From Ascidia mentula (taxonomy: Eukaryota; Chordata; Ascidiacea; Phlebobranchia; Ascidiidae): DNA of 64,000 nucleotides. The notes beneath the pieces are model-generated. The model had not been told where the DNA came from and did no database searches. It saw only the letters and a program-made list of their open reading frames with translations. The translations under genes were made by a program, and so were the position numbers. This document shows, in pieces, positions 14,801 to 29,800 of this stretch; the first letter of the stretch is position 1; each line of letters begins with the position of its first letter. The stretch covers positions 10,111,001 through 10,175,000 of the forward strand of contig OX387204.1 of assembly GCA_947561715.1 (NCBI GenBank), written 5' to 3'.

Positions 14801-17800
14801 TTGTGCAACCGCAAAAGCAATACTGGAGTACCAGCGTTTTCCACAGTATAATAAAGCTTGTACTGAAAAAAATTATTTTTTATCGAAAAGTCATATACTG
14901 CAAAATGGACAAGTGCTGAAATCGCATAGTTACATACGTTGTGCAACCGCAAAAGCAATACTGGAGTATCAGCGTTATCCACTGTATAATAAAGCTTGTA
15001 CTGCAAAAAAATATTTTTCATCGAAAAGTCATATACTGCAAAATGGACAAGTGCTGAAATCGCATAGTTACATACGTTGTGCAACCGCAAAAGCAATACT
15101 GGAGTATCAGCGTTATCCACTGTATAATAAAGCTTGTACTGCAAAAACATATTTTTCATCGAAAAGTCATATACTGCAAAATGGACAAGTGCTGAAATCG
15201 CATAGTTACATACGTTGTGCAACCGCAAAAGCAATACTGGAGTATCAGCGTTTTCCACTGTATAATAAAGCTTGTACTGAAAAAAATTATTTTTTATCGA
15301 AAAGTCATATACTGCAAAATGGACAAGTGCTGAAATCGCATAGTTACATACGTTGTGCAACCGCAAAAGCAATACTGGAGTACCAGCGTTTTCCACTGTA
15401 TAATAAAGCTTGTACTGAAAAAAATTATTTTTTATCGAAAAGCCATATACTGCAAAATGGAGAAGTGCTGAAATCTCATAGTTACATACGTTGTGCAACC
15501 GAAAAAGCAATACTGGAGTATCAGCGTTATCCACTGTATAATAAAGCTTGTACTGCGAAAAATTATTTTTTATCGAAAAGTCATATTATGCAAAATGGAC
15601 AAGTGCTGAAATCGCATAGTTACATACGTTGTGCAACCGCAAAAGCAATACTGGAGTATCAGCGTTTTCCACTGTATAATGAAGCTTGTACTGAAAAAAA
15701 TTATTTTTTATCGAAAAGTCATATACTGCAAAATGGACAAGTGCTGAAATCGCATAGTTACATACGTTGTGCAACCGCAAAAGCAATACTGGAGTACCAG
15801 CGTTTTCCACTGTATAATAAAGCTTGTACTGAAAAAAATTATTTTTTATCGAAAAGTCATATACTGCAAAATGGAGAAGTGCTGAAATCTCATAGTTACA
15901 TACGTTGTGCAACCGAAAAAGCAATACTGGAGTATCAGCGTTATCCACTGTATAATAAAGCTTGTATTGAAAAAAATTATTTTTTATCGAAAAGTCATAT
16001 TATGCAAAATGGACAAGTGCTGAAATCGCATAGTTACATACGTTGTGCAACCGCAAAAGCAATACTGGAGTATCAGCGTTTTCCACTGTATAATGAAGCT
16101 TGTACTGCAAAAAAATATTTTTCATCGAAAAGTCATATACTGCAAAATGGACAAGTGCTGAAATCGCATAGTTACATACGTTGTGCAACCGCAAAAGCAA
16201 TACTGGAGTATCAGCGTTATCCACTGTATAATAAAGCTTGTACTGAAAAAAATTATTTTTTATCGAAAAGTCATAGTATGCAAAATGGACAAGTGCTGGA
16301 ATCGCATAGTTACATACGTTGTGCAACCGCAAAAGCAATACTGGAGTACCAGCGTTTTCCACTGTTTAATAAAGCTTGTACTGAAAAAAATTCATTTTTT
16401 ATCGAAAAGTCATATACTGCAATAGGAGAAATGCTGAAATCGCATAGTTACATACGTTGTGCAACCGCAAAAGCAATACTGGAGTACCAGCGTTTTCCAC
16501 AGTATAATAAAGCTTGTACTGAAAAAAATTATTTTTTATCGAAAAGTCATATACTGCAAAATGGACAAGTGCTGAAATCGCATAGTTACATACGTTGTGC
16601 AACCGCAAAAGCAATACTGGAGTATCAGCGTTATCCACTGTATAATAAAGCTTGTACTGCAAAAAAATATTTTTCATCGAAAAGTCATATACTGCAAAAT
16701 GGACAAGTGCTGAAATCGCATAGTTACATACGTTGTGCAACCGCAAAAGCAATACTGGAGTATCAGCGTTATCCACTGTATAATAAAGCTTGTACTGCAA
16801 AAACATATTTTTCATCGAAAAGTCATATACTGCAAAATGGACAAGTGCTGAAATCGCATAGTTACATACGTTGTGCAACCGCAAAAGCAATACTGGAGTA
16901 TCAGCGTTTTCCACTGTATAATGAAGCTTGTACTGAAAAAAATTATTTTTTATCGAAAAGTCATATACTGCAAAATGGACAAGTGCTGAAATCGCATAGT
17001 TACATACGTTGTGCAACCGCAAAAGCAATACTGGAGTACCAGCGTTTTCCACTGTATAATAAAGCTTGTACTGAAAAAATTTATTTTTTATCGAAAAGCC
17101 ATATACTGCAAAATGGAGAAGTGCTGAAATCTCATAGTTACATACGTTGTGCAACCGAAAAAGCAATACTGGAGTATCAGCGTTATCCACTGTATAATAA
17201 AGCTTGTACTGCAAAAAATTATTTTTTATCGAAAAGTCATATTATGCAAAATGGACAAGTGCTGAAATCGCATAGTTACATACGTTGTGCAACCGCAAAA
17301 GCAATACTGGAGTATCAGCGTTTTCCACTGTATAATGAAGCTTGTACTGAAAAAAATTATTTTTTATCGAAAAGTCATATACTGCAAAATGGACAAGTGC
17401 TGAAATCGCATAGTTACATACGTTGTGCAACCGCAAAAGCAATACTGGAGTACCAGCGTTTTCCACTGTATAATAAAGCTTGTACTGAAAAAAATTATTT
17501 TTTATCGAAAAGTCATATACTGCAAAATGGAGAAGTGCTGAAATCTCATAGTTACATACGTTGTGCAACCGAAAAAGCAATACTGGAGTATCAGCGTTAT
17601 CCACTGTATAATAAAGCTTGTACTGAAAAAAATTATTTTTTATCGAAAAGTCATATTATGCAAAATGGACAAGTGCTGAAATCGCATAGTTACATACGTT
17701 GTGCAACCGCAAAAGCAATACTGGAGTATCAGCGTTATCCACTGTATAATAAAGCTTGTACTGCAAAAACATATTTTTCATCGAAAAGTCATATACTGCA

Positions 17801-20800
17801 AAATGGACAAGTGCTGAAATCGCATAGTTACATACGTTGTGCAACCGCAAAAGCAATACTGGAGTACCAGCGTTTTCCACTGTATAATAAAGCTTGTACT
17901 GAAAAAAATTATTTTTTATCGAAAAGTCATATTATGCAAAATGGACAAGTGCTGAAATCGCATAGTTACATACGTTGTGCAACCGCAAAAGCAATACTGG
18001 AGTATCAGCGTTTTCCACTGTATAATGAAGCTTGTACTGAAAAAAATTATTTTTTATCGAAAAGTCATATACTGCAAAATGGACAAGTGCTGAAATCGCA
18101 TAGTTACATACGTTGTGCAACCGCAAAAGCAATACTGGAGTACCAGCGTTTTCCACTGTATAATAAAGCTTGTACTGAAAAAAAATATTTTTTAACGAAA
18201 AGTCATATACTGCAAAATGTACAAGTGCTGAAATCGCATAGTTACATACGTTGTGTAACCGCAAAAGCAATACTGGAGTATCAGCGTTATCCACTGTATA
18301 ATAAAGCTTGTACTGAAAAAAATTATTTTTTATCGAAAAGTCATAGTATGCAAAATGGACAAGTGCTGGAATCGCATAGTTACATACGTTGTGCAACCGC
18401 AAAAGCAATACTGGAGTACCAGCGTTTTCCACTGTTTAATAAAGCTTGTACTGAAAAAAATTCATTTTTTATCGAAAAGTCATATACTGCAATAGGAGAA
18501 ATGCTGAAATCGCATAGTTACATACGTTGTGCAACCGCAAAAGCAATACTGGAGTATCAGCGTTTTCCACTGTATAATAAAGCTTGTACTGCAAAAAAAT
18601 ATTTTTCATCGAAAAGTCATATACTGCAAAATGGACAAGTGCTGAAATCGCATAGTTACATACGTTGTGCAACCGCAAAAGCAATACTGGAGTATCAGCG
18701 TTATCCACTGTATAATAAAGCTTGTACTGCAAAAAAATATTTTTCATCGAAAAGTCATATACTGCAAAATGGACAAGTGCTGAAATCGCATAGTTACATA
18801 CGTTGTGCAACCGCAAAAGCAATACTGGAGTATCAGCGTTATCCACTGTATAATAAAGCTTGTACTGCAAAAAATTATTTTTTATCGAAAAGTCATATTA
18901 TGCAAAATGGACAAGTGCTGAAATCGCATAGTTACATACGTTGTGCAACCGCAAAAGCAATACTGGAGTATCAGCGTTTTCCACTGTATAATGAAGCTTG
19001 TACTGAAAAAAATTATTTTTCATCGAAAAGTCATATACTGCAAAATGGACAAGTGCTGAAATCGCATAGTTACATACGTTGTGCAACCGCAAAAGCAATA
19101 CTGGAGTATCAGCGTTTTCCACTGTATAATAAAGCTTGTACTGAAAAAAATTATTTTTTATCGAAAAGTCATATACTGCAAAATGGACTAGTGCTGAAAT
19201 CGCATAGTTACATACGTTGTGCAACCGCAAAAGCAATACTGGAGTACCAGCGTTTTCCACTGTATAATAAAGCTTGTACTGAAAAAAATTATTTTTTATC
19301 GAAAAGCCATATACTGCAAAATGGAGAAGTGCTGAAATCTCATAGTTACATACGTTGTGCAACCGAAAAAGCAATACTGGAGTATCAGCGTTATCCACTG
19401 TATAATAAAGCTTGTACTGCAAAAAATTATTTTTTATCGAAAAGTCATATTATGCAAAATGGACAAGTGCTGAAATCGCATAGTTACATACGTTGTGCAA
19501 CCGCAAAAGCAATACTGGAGTATCAGCGTTTTCCACTGTATAATGAAGCTTGTACTGAAAAAAATTATTTTTTATCGAAAAGTCATATACTGCAAAATGG
19601 ACAAGTGCTGAAATCGCATAGTTACATACGTTGTGCAACCGCAAAAGCAATACTGGAGTACCAGCGTTTTCCACTGTATAATAAAGCTTGTACTGAAAAA
19701 AATTATTTTTTATCGAAAAGTCATATACTGCAAAATGGAGAAGTGCTGAAATCTCATAGTTACATACGTTGTGCAACCGAAAAAGCAATACTGGAGTATC
19801 AGCGTTATCCACTGTATAATAAAGCTTGTACTGAAAAAAATTATTTTTTATCGAAAAGTCATATTATGCAAAATGGACAAGTGCTGAAATCGCATAGTTA
19901 CATACGTTGTGCAACCGCAAAAGCAATACTGGAGTATCAGCGTTTTCCACTGTATAATGAAGCTTGTACTGAAAAAAATTATTTTTTATCGAAAAGTCAT
20001 ATACTGCAAAATGGACAAGTGCTGAAATCGCATAGTTACATACGTTGTGCAACCGCAAAAGCAATACTGGAGTACCAGCGTTTTCCACTGTATAATAAAG
20101 CTTGTACTGAAAAAAAATATTTTTTAACGAAAAGTCATATACTGCATAATGGACAAGTGCTGAAATCGCATAGTTACATACGTTGTGTAACCGCAAAAGC
20201 AATACTGGAGTATCAGCGTTATCCACTGTATAATAAAGCTTGTACTGAAAAAAATTATTTTTTATCGAAAAGTCATAGTATGCAAAATAGACAAGTGCTG
20301 GAATCGCATAGTTACATACGTTGTGCAACCGCAAAAGCAATACTGGAGTACCAGCGATTTCCACTGTTTAATAAAGCTTGTACTGAAAAAAATTCATTTT
20401 TTATTGAAAAGTCATATACTGCAATAGGAGAAATGCTGAAATCGCATAGTTACATACGTTGTGCAACCGCAAAAGCAATACTGGAGTATCAGCGTTTTCC
20501 ACTGTATAATAAAGCTTGTACTGCAAAAAAATATTTTTCATCGAAAAGTCATATACTGCAAAATGGACAAGTGCTGAAATCGCATAGTTACATACGTTGT
20601 GCAACCGCAAAAGCAATACTGGAGTATCAGCGTTATCCACTGTATAATAAAGCTTGTACTGCAAAAAAATATTTTTCATCGAAAAGTCATATACTGCAAA
20701 ATGGACAAGTGCTGAAATCGCATAGTTACATACGTTGTGCAACCGCAAAAGCAATACTGGAGTATCAGCGTTATCCACTGTATAATAAAGCTTGTACTGC

Positions 20801-23800
20801 AAAAACATATTTTTCATCGAAAAGTCATATACTGCAAAATGGACAAGTGCTGAAATCGCATAGTTACATACGTTGTGCAACCGCAAAAGCAATACTGGAG
20901 TATCAGCGTTTTCCACTGTATAATAAAGCTTGTACTGAAAAAAAATATTTTTTATCGAAAAGTCATATACTGCAAAATGGACAAGTGCTGAAATCGCATA
21001 GTTACATACGTTGTGCAACCGCAAAAGCAATACTGGAGTACCAGCGTTTTCCACTGTATAATAAAGCTTGTACTGAAAAAAATTATTTTTTATCGAAAAG
21101 CCATATACTGCAAAATGGAGAAGTGCTGAAATCTCATAGTTACATACGTTGTGCAACCGAAAAAGCAATACTGGAGTATCAGCGTTATCCACTGTATAAT
21201 AAAGCTTGTACTGCAAAAAATTATTTTTTATCGAAAAGTCATATTATGCAAAATGGACAAGTGCTGAAATCGCATAGTTACATACGTTGTGCAACCGCAA
21301 AAGCAATACTGGAGTATCAGCGTTTTCCACTGTATAATGAAGCTTGTACTGAAAAAAATTATTTTTTATCGAAAAGTCATATACTGCAAAATGGACAAGT
21401 GCTGAAATCGCATAGTTACATACGTTGTGCAACCGCAAAAGCAATACTGGAGTACCAGCGTTTTCCACTGTATAATAAAGCTTGTACTGAAAAAAATTAT
21501 TTTTTATCGAAAAGTCATATACTGCAAAATGGAGAAGTGCTGAAATCTCATAGTTACATACGTTGTGCAACCGAAAAAGCAATACTGGAGTATCAGCGTT
21601 ATCCACTGTATAATAAAGCTTGTACTGAAAAAAATTATTTTTTATCGAAAAGTCATATTATGCAAAATGGACAAGTGCTGAAATCGCATAGTTACATACG
21701 TTGTGCAACCGCAAAAGCAATACTGGAGTATCAGCGTTTTCCACTGTATAATGAAGCTTGTACTGCAAAAAAATATTTTTCATCGAAAAGTCATATACTG
21801 CAAAATGGACAAGTGCTGAAATCGCATAGTTACATACGTTGTGCAACCGCAAAAGCAATACTGGAGTATCAGCGTTATCCACTGTATAATAAAGCTTGTA
21901 CTGAAAAAAATTATTTTTTATCGAAAAGTCATAGTATGCAAAATGGACAAGTGCTGGAATCGCATAGTTACATACGTTGTGCAACCGCAAAAGCAATACT
22001 GGAGTACCAGCGTTTTCCACTGTTTAATAAAGCTTGTACTGAAAAAAATTCATTTTTTATCGAAAAGTCATATACTGCAATAGGAGAAATGCTGAAATCG
22101 CATAGTTACATACGTTGTGCAACCGCAAAAGCAATACTGGAGTACCAGCGTTTTCCACAGTATAATAAAGCTTGTACTGAAAAAAATTATTTTTTATCGA
22201 AAAGTCATATACTGCAAAATGGACAAGTGCTGAAATCGCATAGTTACATACGTTGTGCAACCGCAAAAGCAATACTGGAGTATCAGCGTTATCCACTGTA
22301 TAATAAAGCTTGTACTGCAAAAAAATATTTTTCATCGAAAAGTCATATACTGCAAAATGGACAAGTGCTGAAATCGCATAGTTACATACGTTGTGCAACC
22401 GCAAAAGCAATACTGGAGTATCAGCGTTATCCACTGTATAATAAAGCTTGTACTGCAAAAACATATTTTTCATCGAAAAGTCATATACTGCAAAATGGAC
22501 AAGTGCTGAAATCGCATAGTTACATACGTTGTGCAACCGCAAAAGCAATACTGGAGTATCAGCGTTTTCCACTGTATAATAAAGCTTGTACTGAAAAAAA
22601 TTATTTTTTATCGAAAAGTCATATACTGCAAAATGGACAAGTGCTGAAATCGCATAGTTACATACGTTGTGCAACCGCAAAAGCAATACTGGAGTACCAG
22701 CGTTTTCCACTGTATAATAAAGCTTGTACTGAAAAAAATTATTTTTTATCGAAAAGCCATATACTGCAAAATGGAGAAGTGCTGAAATCTCATAGTTACA
22801 TACGTTGTGCAACCGAAAAAGCAATACTGGAGTATCAGCGTTATCCACTGTATAATAAAGCTTGTACTGCAAAAAATTATTTTTTATCGAAAAGTCATAT
22901 TATGCAAAATGGACAAGTGCTGAAATCGCATAGTTACATACGTTGTGCAACCGCAAAAGCAATACTGGAGTATCAGCGTTTTCCACTGTATAATGAAGCT
23001 TGTACTGAAAAAAATTATTTTTTATCGAAAAGTCATATACTGCAAAATGGACAAGTGCTGAAATCGCATAGTTACATACGTTGTGCAACCGCAAAAGCAA
23101 TACTGGAGTACCAGCGTTTTCCACTGTATAATAAAGCTTGTACTGAAAAAAATTATTTTTTATCGAAAAGTCATATACTGCAAAATGGAGAAGTGCTGAA
23201 ATCTCATAGTTACATACGTTGTGCAACCGAAAAAGCAATACTGGAGTATCAGCGTTATCCACTGTATAATAAAGCTTGTACTGAAAAAAATTATTTTTTA
23301 TCGAAAAGTCATATTATGCAAAATGGACAAGTGCTGAAATCGCATAGTTACATACGTTGTGCAACCGCAAAAGCAATACTGGAGTATCAGCGTTATCCAC
23401 TGTATAATAAAGCTTGTACTGAAAAAAATTATTTTTTATCGAAAAGTCATATACTGCAAAATGGACAAGTGCTGAAATCGCATAGTTACATACGTTGTGC
23501 AACCGCAAAAGCAATACTGGAGTATCAGCGTTTTCCACTGTATAATGAAGCTTGTACTGCAAAAAAATATTTTTCATCGAAAAGTCATATACTGCAAAAT
23601 GGACAAGTGCTGAAATCGCATAGTTACATACGTTGTGCAACCGCAAAAGCAATACTGGAGTATCAGCGTTATCCACTGTATAATAAAGCTTGTACTGAAA
23701 AAAATTATTTTTTATCGAAAAGTCATAGTATGCAAAATGGACAAGTGCTGGAATCGCATAGTTACATACGTTGTGCAACCGCAAAAGCAATACTGGAGTA

Positions 23801-26800
23801 CCAGCGTTTTCCACTGTTTAATAAAGCTTGTACTGAAAAAAATTCATTTTTTATCGAAAAGTCATATACTGCAATAGGAGAAATGCTGAAATCGCATAGT
23901 TACATACGTTGTGCAACCGCAAAAGCAATACTGGAGTACCAGCGTTTTCCACAGTATAATAAAGCTTGTACTGAAAAAAATTATTTTTTATCGAAAAGTC
24001 ATATACTGCAAAATGGACAAGTGCTGAAATCGCATAGTTACATACGTTGTGCAACCGCAAAAGCAATACTGGAGTATCAGCGTTATCCACTGTATAATAA
24101 AGCTTGTACTGCAAAAAAATATTTTTCATCGAAAAGTCATATACTGCAAAATGGACAAGTGCTGAAATCGCATAGTTACATACGTTGTGCAACCGCAAAA
24201 GCAATACTGGAGTATCAGCGTTATCCACTGTATAATAAAGCTTGTACTGCAAAAACATATTTTTCATCGAAAAGTCATATACTGCAAAATGGACAAGTGC
24301 TGAAATCGCATAGTTACATACGTTGTGCAACCGCAAAAGCAATACTGGAGTATCAGCGTTTTCCACTGTATAATAAAGCTTGTACTGAAAAAAATTATTT
24401 TTTATCGAAAAGTCATATACTGCAAAATGGACAAGTGCTGAAATCGCATAGTTACATACGTTGTGCAACCGCAAAAGCAATACTGGAGTACCAGCGTTTT
24501 CCACTGTATAATAAAGCTTGTACTGAAAAAAATTATTTTTTATCGAAAAGCCATATACTGCAAAATGGAGAAGTGCTGAAATCTCATAGTTACATACGTT
24601 GTGCAACCGAAAAAGCAATACTGGAGTATCAGCGTTATCCACTGTATAATAAAGCTTGTACTGCAAAATATTATTTTTTATCGAAAAGTCATATTATGCA
24701 AAATGGACAAGTGCTGAAATCGCATAGTTACATACGTTGTGCAACCGCAAAAGCAATACTGGAGTATCAGCGTTTTCCACTGTATAATGAAGCTTGTACT
24801 GAAAAAAATTATTTTTTATCGAAAAGTCATATACTGCAAAATGGACAAGTGCTGAAATCGCATAGTTACATACGTTGTGCAACCGCAAAAGCAATACTGG
24901 AGTACCAGCGTTTTCCACTGTATAATAAAGCTTGTACTGAAAAAAATTATTTTTTATCGAAAAGTCATATACTGCAAAATGGACAAGTGCTGAAATCGCA
25001 TAGTTACATACGTTGTGCAACCGCAAAAGCAATACTGGAGTATCAGCGTTTTCCACTGTATAATAAAGCTTGTACTGAAAAAAATTATTTTTTATCGAAA
25101 AGTCATATACTGCAAAATGGACAAGTGCTGAAATCGCATAGTTACATACGTTGTGCAACCGCAAAAGCAATACTGGAGTACCAGCGTTTTCCACTGTATA
25201 ATAAAGCTTGTACTGAAAAAAATTATTTTTTATCGAAAAGCCATATACTGCAAAATGGAGAAGTGCTGAAATCTCATAGTTACATACGTTGTGCAACCGA
25301 AAAAGCAATACTGGAGTATCAGCGTTATCCACTGTATAATAAAGCTTGTACTGCAAAAAATTATTTTTTATCGAAAAGTCATATTATGCAAAATGGACAA
25401 GTGCTGAAATCGCATAGTTACATACGTTGTGCAACCGCAAAAGCAATACTGGAGTATCAGCGTTTTCCACTGTATAATGAAGCTTGTACTGAAAAAAATT
25501 ATTTTTTATCGAAAAGTCATATACTGCAAAATGGACAAGTGCTGAAATCGCATAGTTACATACGTTGTGCAACCGCAAAAGCAATACTGGAGTACCAGCG
25601 TTTTCCACTGTATAATAAAGCTTGTACTGAAAAAAATTATTTTTTATCGAAAAGTCATATACTGCAAAATGGAGAAGTGCTGAAATCTCATAGTTACATA
25701 CGTTGTGCAACCGAAAAAGCAATACTGGAGTATCAGCGTTATCCACTGTATAATAAAGCTTGTACTGAAAAAAATTATTTTTTATCGAAAAGTCATATTA
25801 TGCAAAATGGACAAGTGCTGAAATCGCATAGTTACATACGTTGTGCAACCGCAAAAGCAATACTGGAGTATCAGCGTTATCCACTGTATAATAAAGCTTG
25901 TACTGAAAAAAATTATTTTTTATCGAAAAGTCATATTATGCAAAATGGACAAGTGCTGAAATCGCATAGTTACATACGTTGTGCAACCGCAAAAGCAATA
26001 CTGGAGTATCAGCGTTTTCCACTGTATAATGAAGCTTGTACTGCAAAAAAATATTTTTCATCGAAAAGTCATATACTGCAAAATGGACAAGTGCTGAAAT
26101 CGCATAGTTACATACGTTGTGCAACCGCAAAAGCAATACTGGAGTATCAGCGTTATCCACTGTATAATAAAGCTTGTACTGAAAAAAATTATTTTTTATC
26201 GAAAAGTCATAGTATGCAAAATGGACAAGTGCTGGAATCGCATAGTTACATACGTTGTGCAACCGCAAAAGCAATACTGGAGTACCAGCGTTTTCCACTG
26301 TTTAATAAAGCTTGTACTGAAAAAAATTCATTTTTTATCGAAAAGTCATATACTGCAATAGGAGAAATGCTGAAATCGCATAGTTACATACGTTGTGCAA
26401 CCGCAAAAGCAATACTGGAGTACCAGCGTTTTCCACAGTATAATAAAGCTTGTACTGAAAAAAATTATTTTTTATCGAAAAGTCATATACTGCAAAATGG
26501 ACAAGTGCTGAAATCGCATAGTTACATACGTTGTGCAACCGCAAAAGCAATACTGGAGTATCAGCGTTATCCACTGTATAATAAAGCTTGTACTGCAAAA
26601 AAATATTTTTCATCGAAAAGTCATATACTGCAAAATGGACAAGTGCTGAAATCGCATAGTTACATACGTTGTGCAACCGCAAAAGCAATACTGGAGTATC
26701 AGCGTTATCCACTGTATAATAAAGCTTGTACTGCAAAAACATATTTTTCATCGAAAAGTCATATACTGCAAAATGGACAAGTGCTGAAATCGCATAGTTA

Positions 26801-29800
26801 CATACGTTGTGCAACCGCAAAAGCAATACTGGAGTATCAGCGTTTTCCACTGTATAATAAAGCTTGTACTGAAAAAAATTATTTTTTATCGAAAAGTCAT
26901 ATACTGCAAAATGGACAAGTGCTGAAATCGCATAGTTACATACGTTGTGCAACCGCAAAAGCAATACTGGAGTACCAGCGTTTTCCACTGTATAATAAAG
27001 CTTGTACTGAAAAAAATTATTTTTTATCGAAAAGCCATATACTGCAAAATGGAGAAGTGCTGAAATCTCATAGTTACATACGTTGTGCAACCGAAAAAGC
27101 AATACTGGAGTATCAGCGTTATCCACTGTATAATAAAGCTTGTACTGCAAAATATTATTTTTTATCGAAAAGTCATATTATGCAAAATGGACAAGTGCTG
27201 AAATCGCATAGTTACATACGTTGTGCAACCGCAAAAGCAATACTGGAGTATCAGCGTTTTCCACTGTATAATGAAGCTTGTACTGAAAAAAATTATTTTT
27301 TATCGAAAAGTCATATACTGCAAAATGGACAAGTGCTGAAATCGCATAGTTACATACGTTGTGCAACCGCAAAAGCAATACTGGAGTACCAGCGTTTTCC
27401 ACTGTATAATAAAGCTTGTACTGAAAAAAATTATTTTTTATCGAAAAGTCATATACTGCAAAATGGAGAAGTGCTGAAATCTCATAGTTACATACGTTGT
27501 GCAACCGAAAAAGCAATACTGGAGTATCAGCGTTATCCACTGTATAATAAAGCTTGTATTGAAAAAAATTATTTTTTATCGAAAAGTCATATTATGCAAA
27601 ATGGACAAGTGCTGAAATCGCATAGTTACATACGTTGTGCAACCGCAAAAGCAATACTGGAGTATCAGCGTTTTCCACTGTATAATGAAGCTTGTACTGC
27701 AAAAAAATATTTTTCATCGAAAAGTCATATACTGCAAAATGGACAAGTGCTGAAATCGCATAGTTACATACGTTGTGCAACCGCAAAAGCAATACTGGAG
27801 TATCAGCGTTATCCACTGTATAATAAAGCTTGTACTGAAAAAAATTATTTTTTATCGAAAAGTCATAGTATGCAAAATGGACAAGTGCTGGAATCGCATA
27901 GTTACATACGTTGTGCAACCGCAAAAGCAATACTGGAGTACCAGCGTTTTCCACTGTTTAATAAAGCTTGTACTGAAAAAAATTCATTTTTTATCGAAAA
28001 GTCATATACTGCAATAGGAGAAATGCTGAAATCGCATAGTTACATACGTTGTGCAACCGCAAAAGCAATACTGGAGTACCAGCGTTTTCCACAGTATAAT
28101 AAAGCTTGTACTGAAAAAAATTATTTTTTATCGAAAAGTCATATACTGCAAAATGGACAAGTGCTGAAATCGCATAGTTACATACGTTGTGCAACCGCAA
28201 AAGCAATACTGGAGTATCAGCGTTATCCACTGTATAATAAAGCTTGTACTGCAAAAAAATATTTTTCATCGAAAAGTCATATACTGCAAAATGGACAAGT
28301 GCTGAAATCGCATAGTTACATACGTTGTGCAACCGCAAAAGCAATACTGGAGTATCAGCGTTATCCACTGTATAATAAAGCTTGTACTGCAAAAACATAT
28401 TTTTCATCGAAAAGTCATATACTGCAAAATGGACAAGTGCTGAAATCGCATAGTTACATACGTTGTGCAACCGCAAAAGCAATACTGGAGTATCAGCGTT
28501 TTCCACTGTATAATGAAGCTTGTACTGAAAAAAATTATTTTTTATCGAAAAGTCATATACTGCAAAATGGACAAGTGCTGAAATCGCATAGTTACATACG
28601 TTGTGCAACCGCAAAAGCAATACTGGAGTACCAGCGTTTTCCACTGTATAATAAAGCTTGTACTGAAAAAAATTATTTTTTATCGAAAAGCCATATACTG
28701 CAAAATGGAGAAGTGCTGAAATCTCATAGTTACATACGTTGTGCAACCGAAAAAGCAATACTGGAGTATCAGCGTTATCCACTGTATAATAAAGCTTGTA
28801 CTGCAAAAAATTATTTTTTATCGAAAAGTCATATTATGCAAAATGGACAAGTGCTGAAATCGCATAGTTACATACGTTGTGCAACCGCAAAAGCAATACT
28901 GGAGTATCAGCGTTTTCCACTGTATAATGAAGCTTGTACTGAAAAAAATTATTTTTTATCGAAAAGTCATATACTGCAAAATGGACAAGTGCTGAAATCG
29001 CATAGTTACATACGTTGTGCAACCGCAAAAGCAATACTGGAGTACCAGCGTTTTCCACTGTATAATAAAGCTTGTACTGAAAAAAATTATTTTTTATCGA
29101 AAAGTCATATACTGCAAAATGGAGAAGTGCTGAAATCTCATAGTTACATACGTTGTGCAACCAAAAAAGCAATACTGGAGTATCAGCGTTATCCACTGTA
29201 TAATAAAGCTTGTACTGAAAAAAATTATTTTTTATCGAAAAGTCATATTATGCAAAATGGACAAGTGCTGAAATCGCATAGTTACATACGTTGTGCAACC
29301 GCAAAAGCAATACTGGAGTATCAGCGTTTTCCACTGTATAATGAAGCTTGTACTGCAAAAAAATATTTTTCATCGAAAAGTCATATACTGCAAAATGGAC
29401 AAGTGCTGAAATCGCATAGTTACATACGTTGTGCAACCGCAAAAGCAATACTGGAGTATCAGCGTTATCCACTGTATAATAAAGCTTGTACTGAAAAAAA
29501 TTATTTTTTATCGAAAAGTCATAGTATGCAAAATGGACAAGTGCTGGAATCGCATAGTTACATACGTTGTGCAACCGCAAAAGCAATACTGGAGTACCAG
29601 CGTTTTCCACTGTTTAATAAAGCTTGTACTGAAAAAAATTCATTTTTTATCGAAAAGTCATATACTGCAATAGGAGAAATGCTGAAATCGCATAGTTACA
29701 TACGTTGTGCAACCGCAAAAGCAATACTGGAGTACCAGCGTTTTCCACAGTATAATAAAGCTTGTACTGAAAAAAATTATTTTTTATCGAAAAGTCATAT

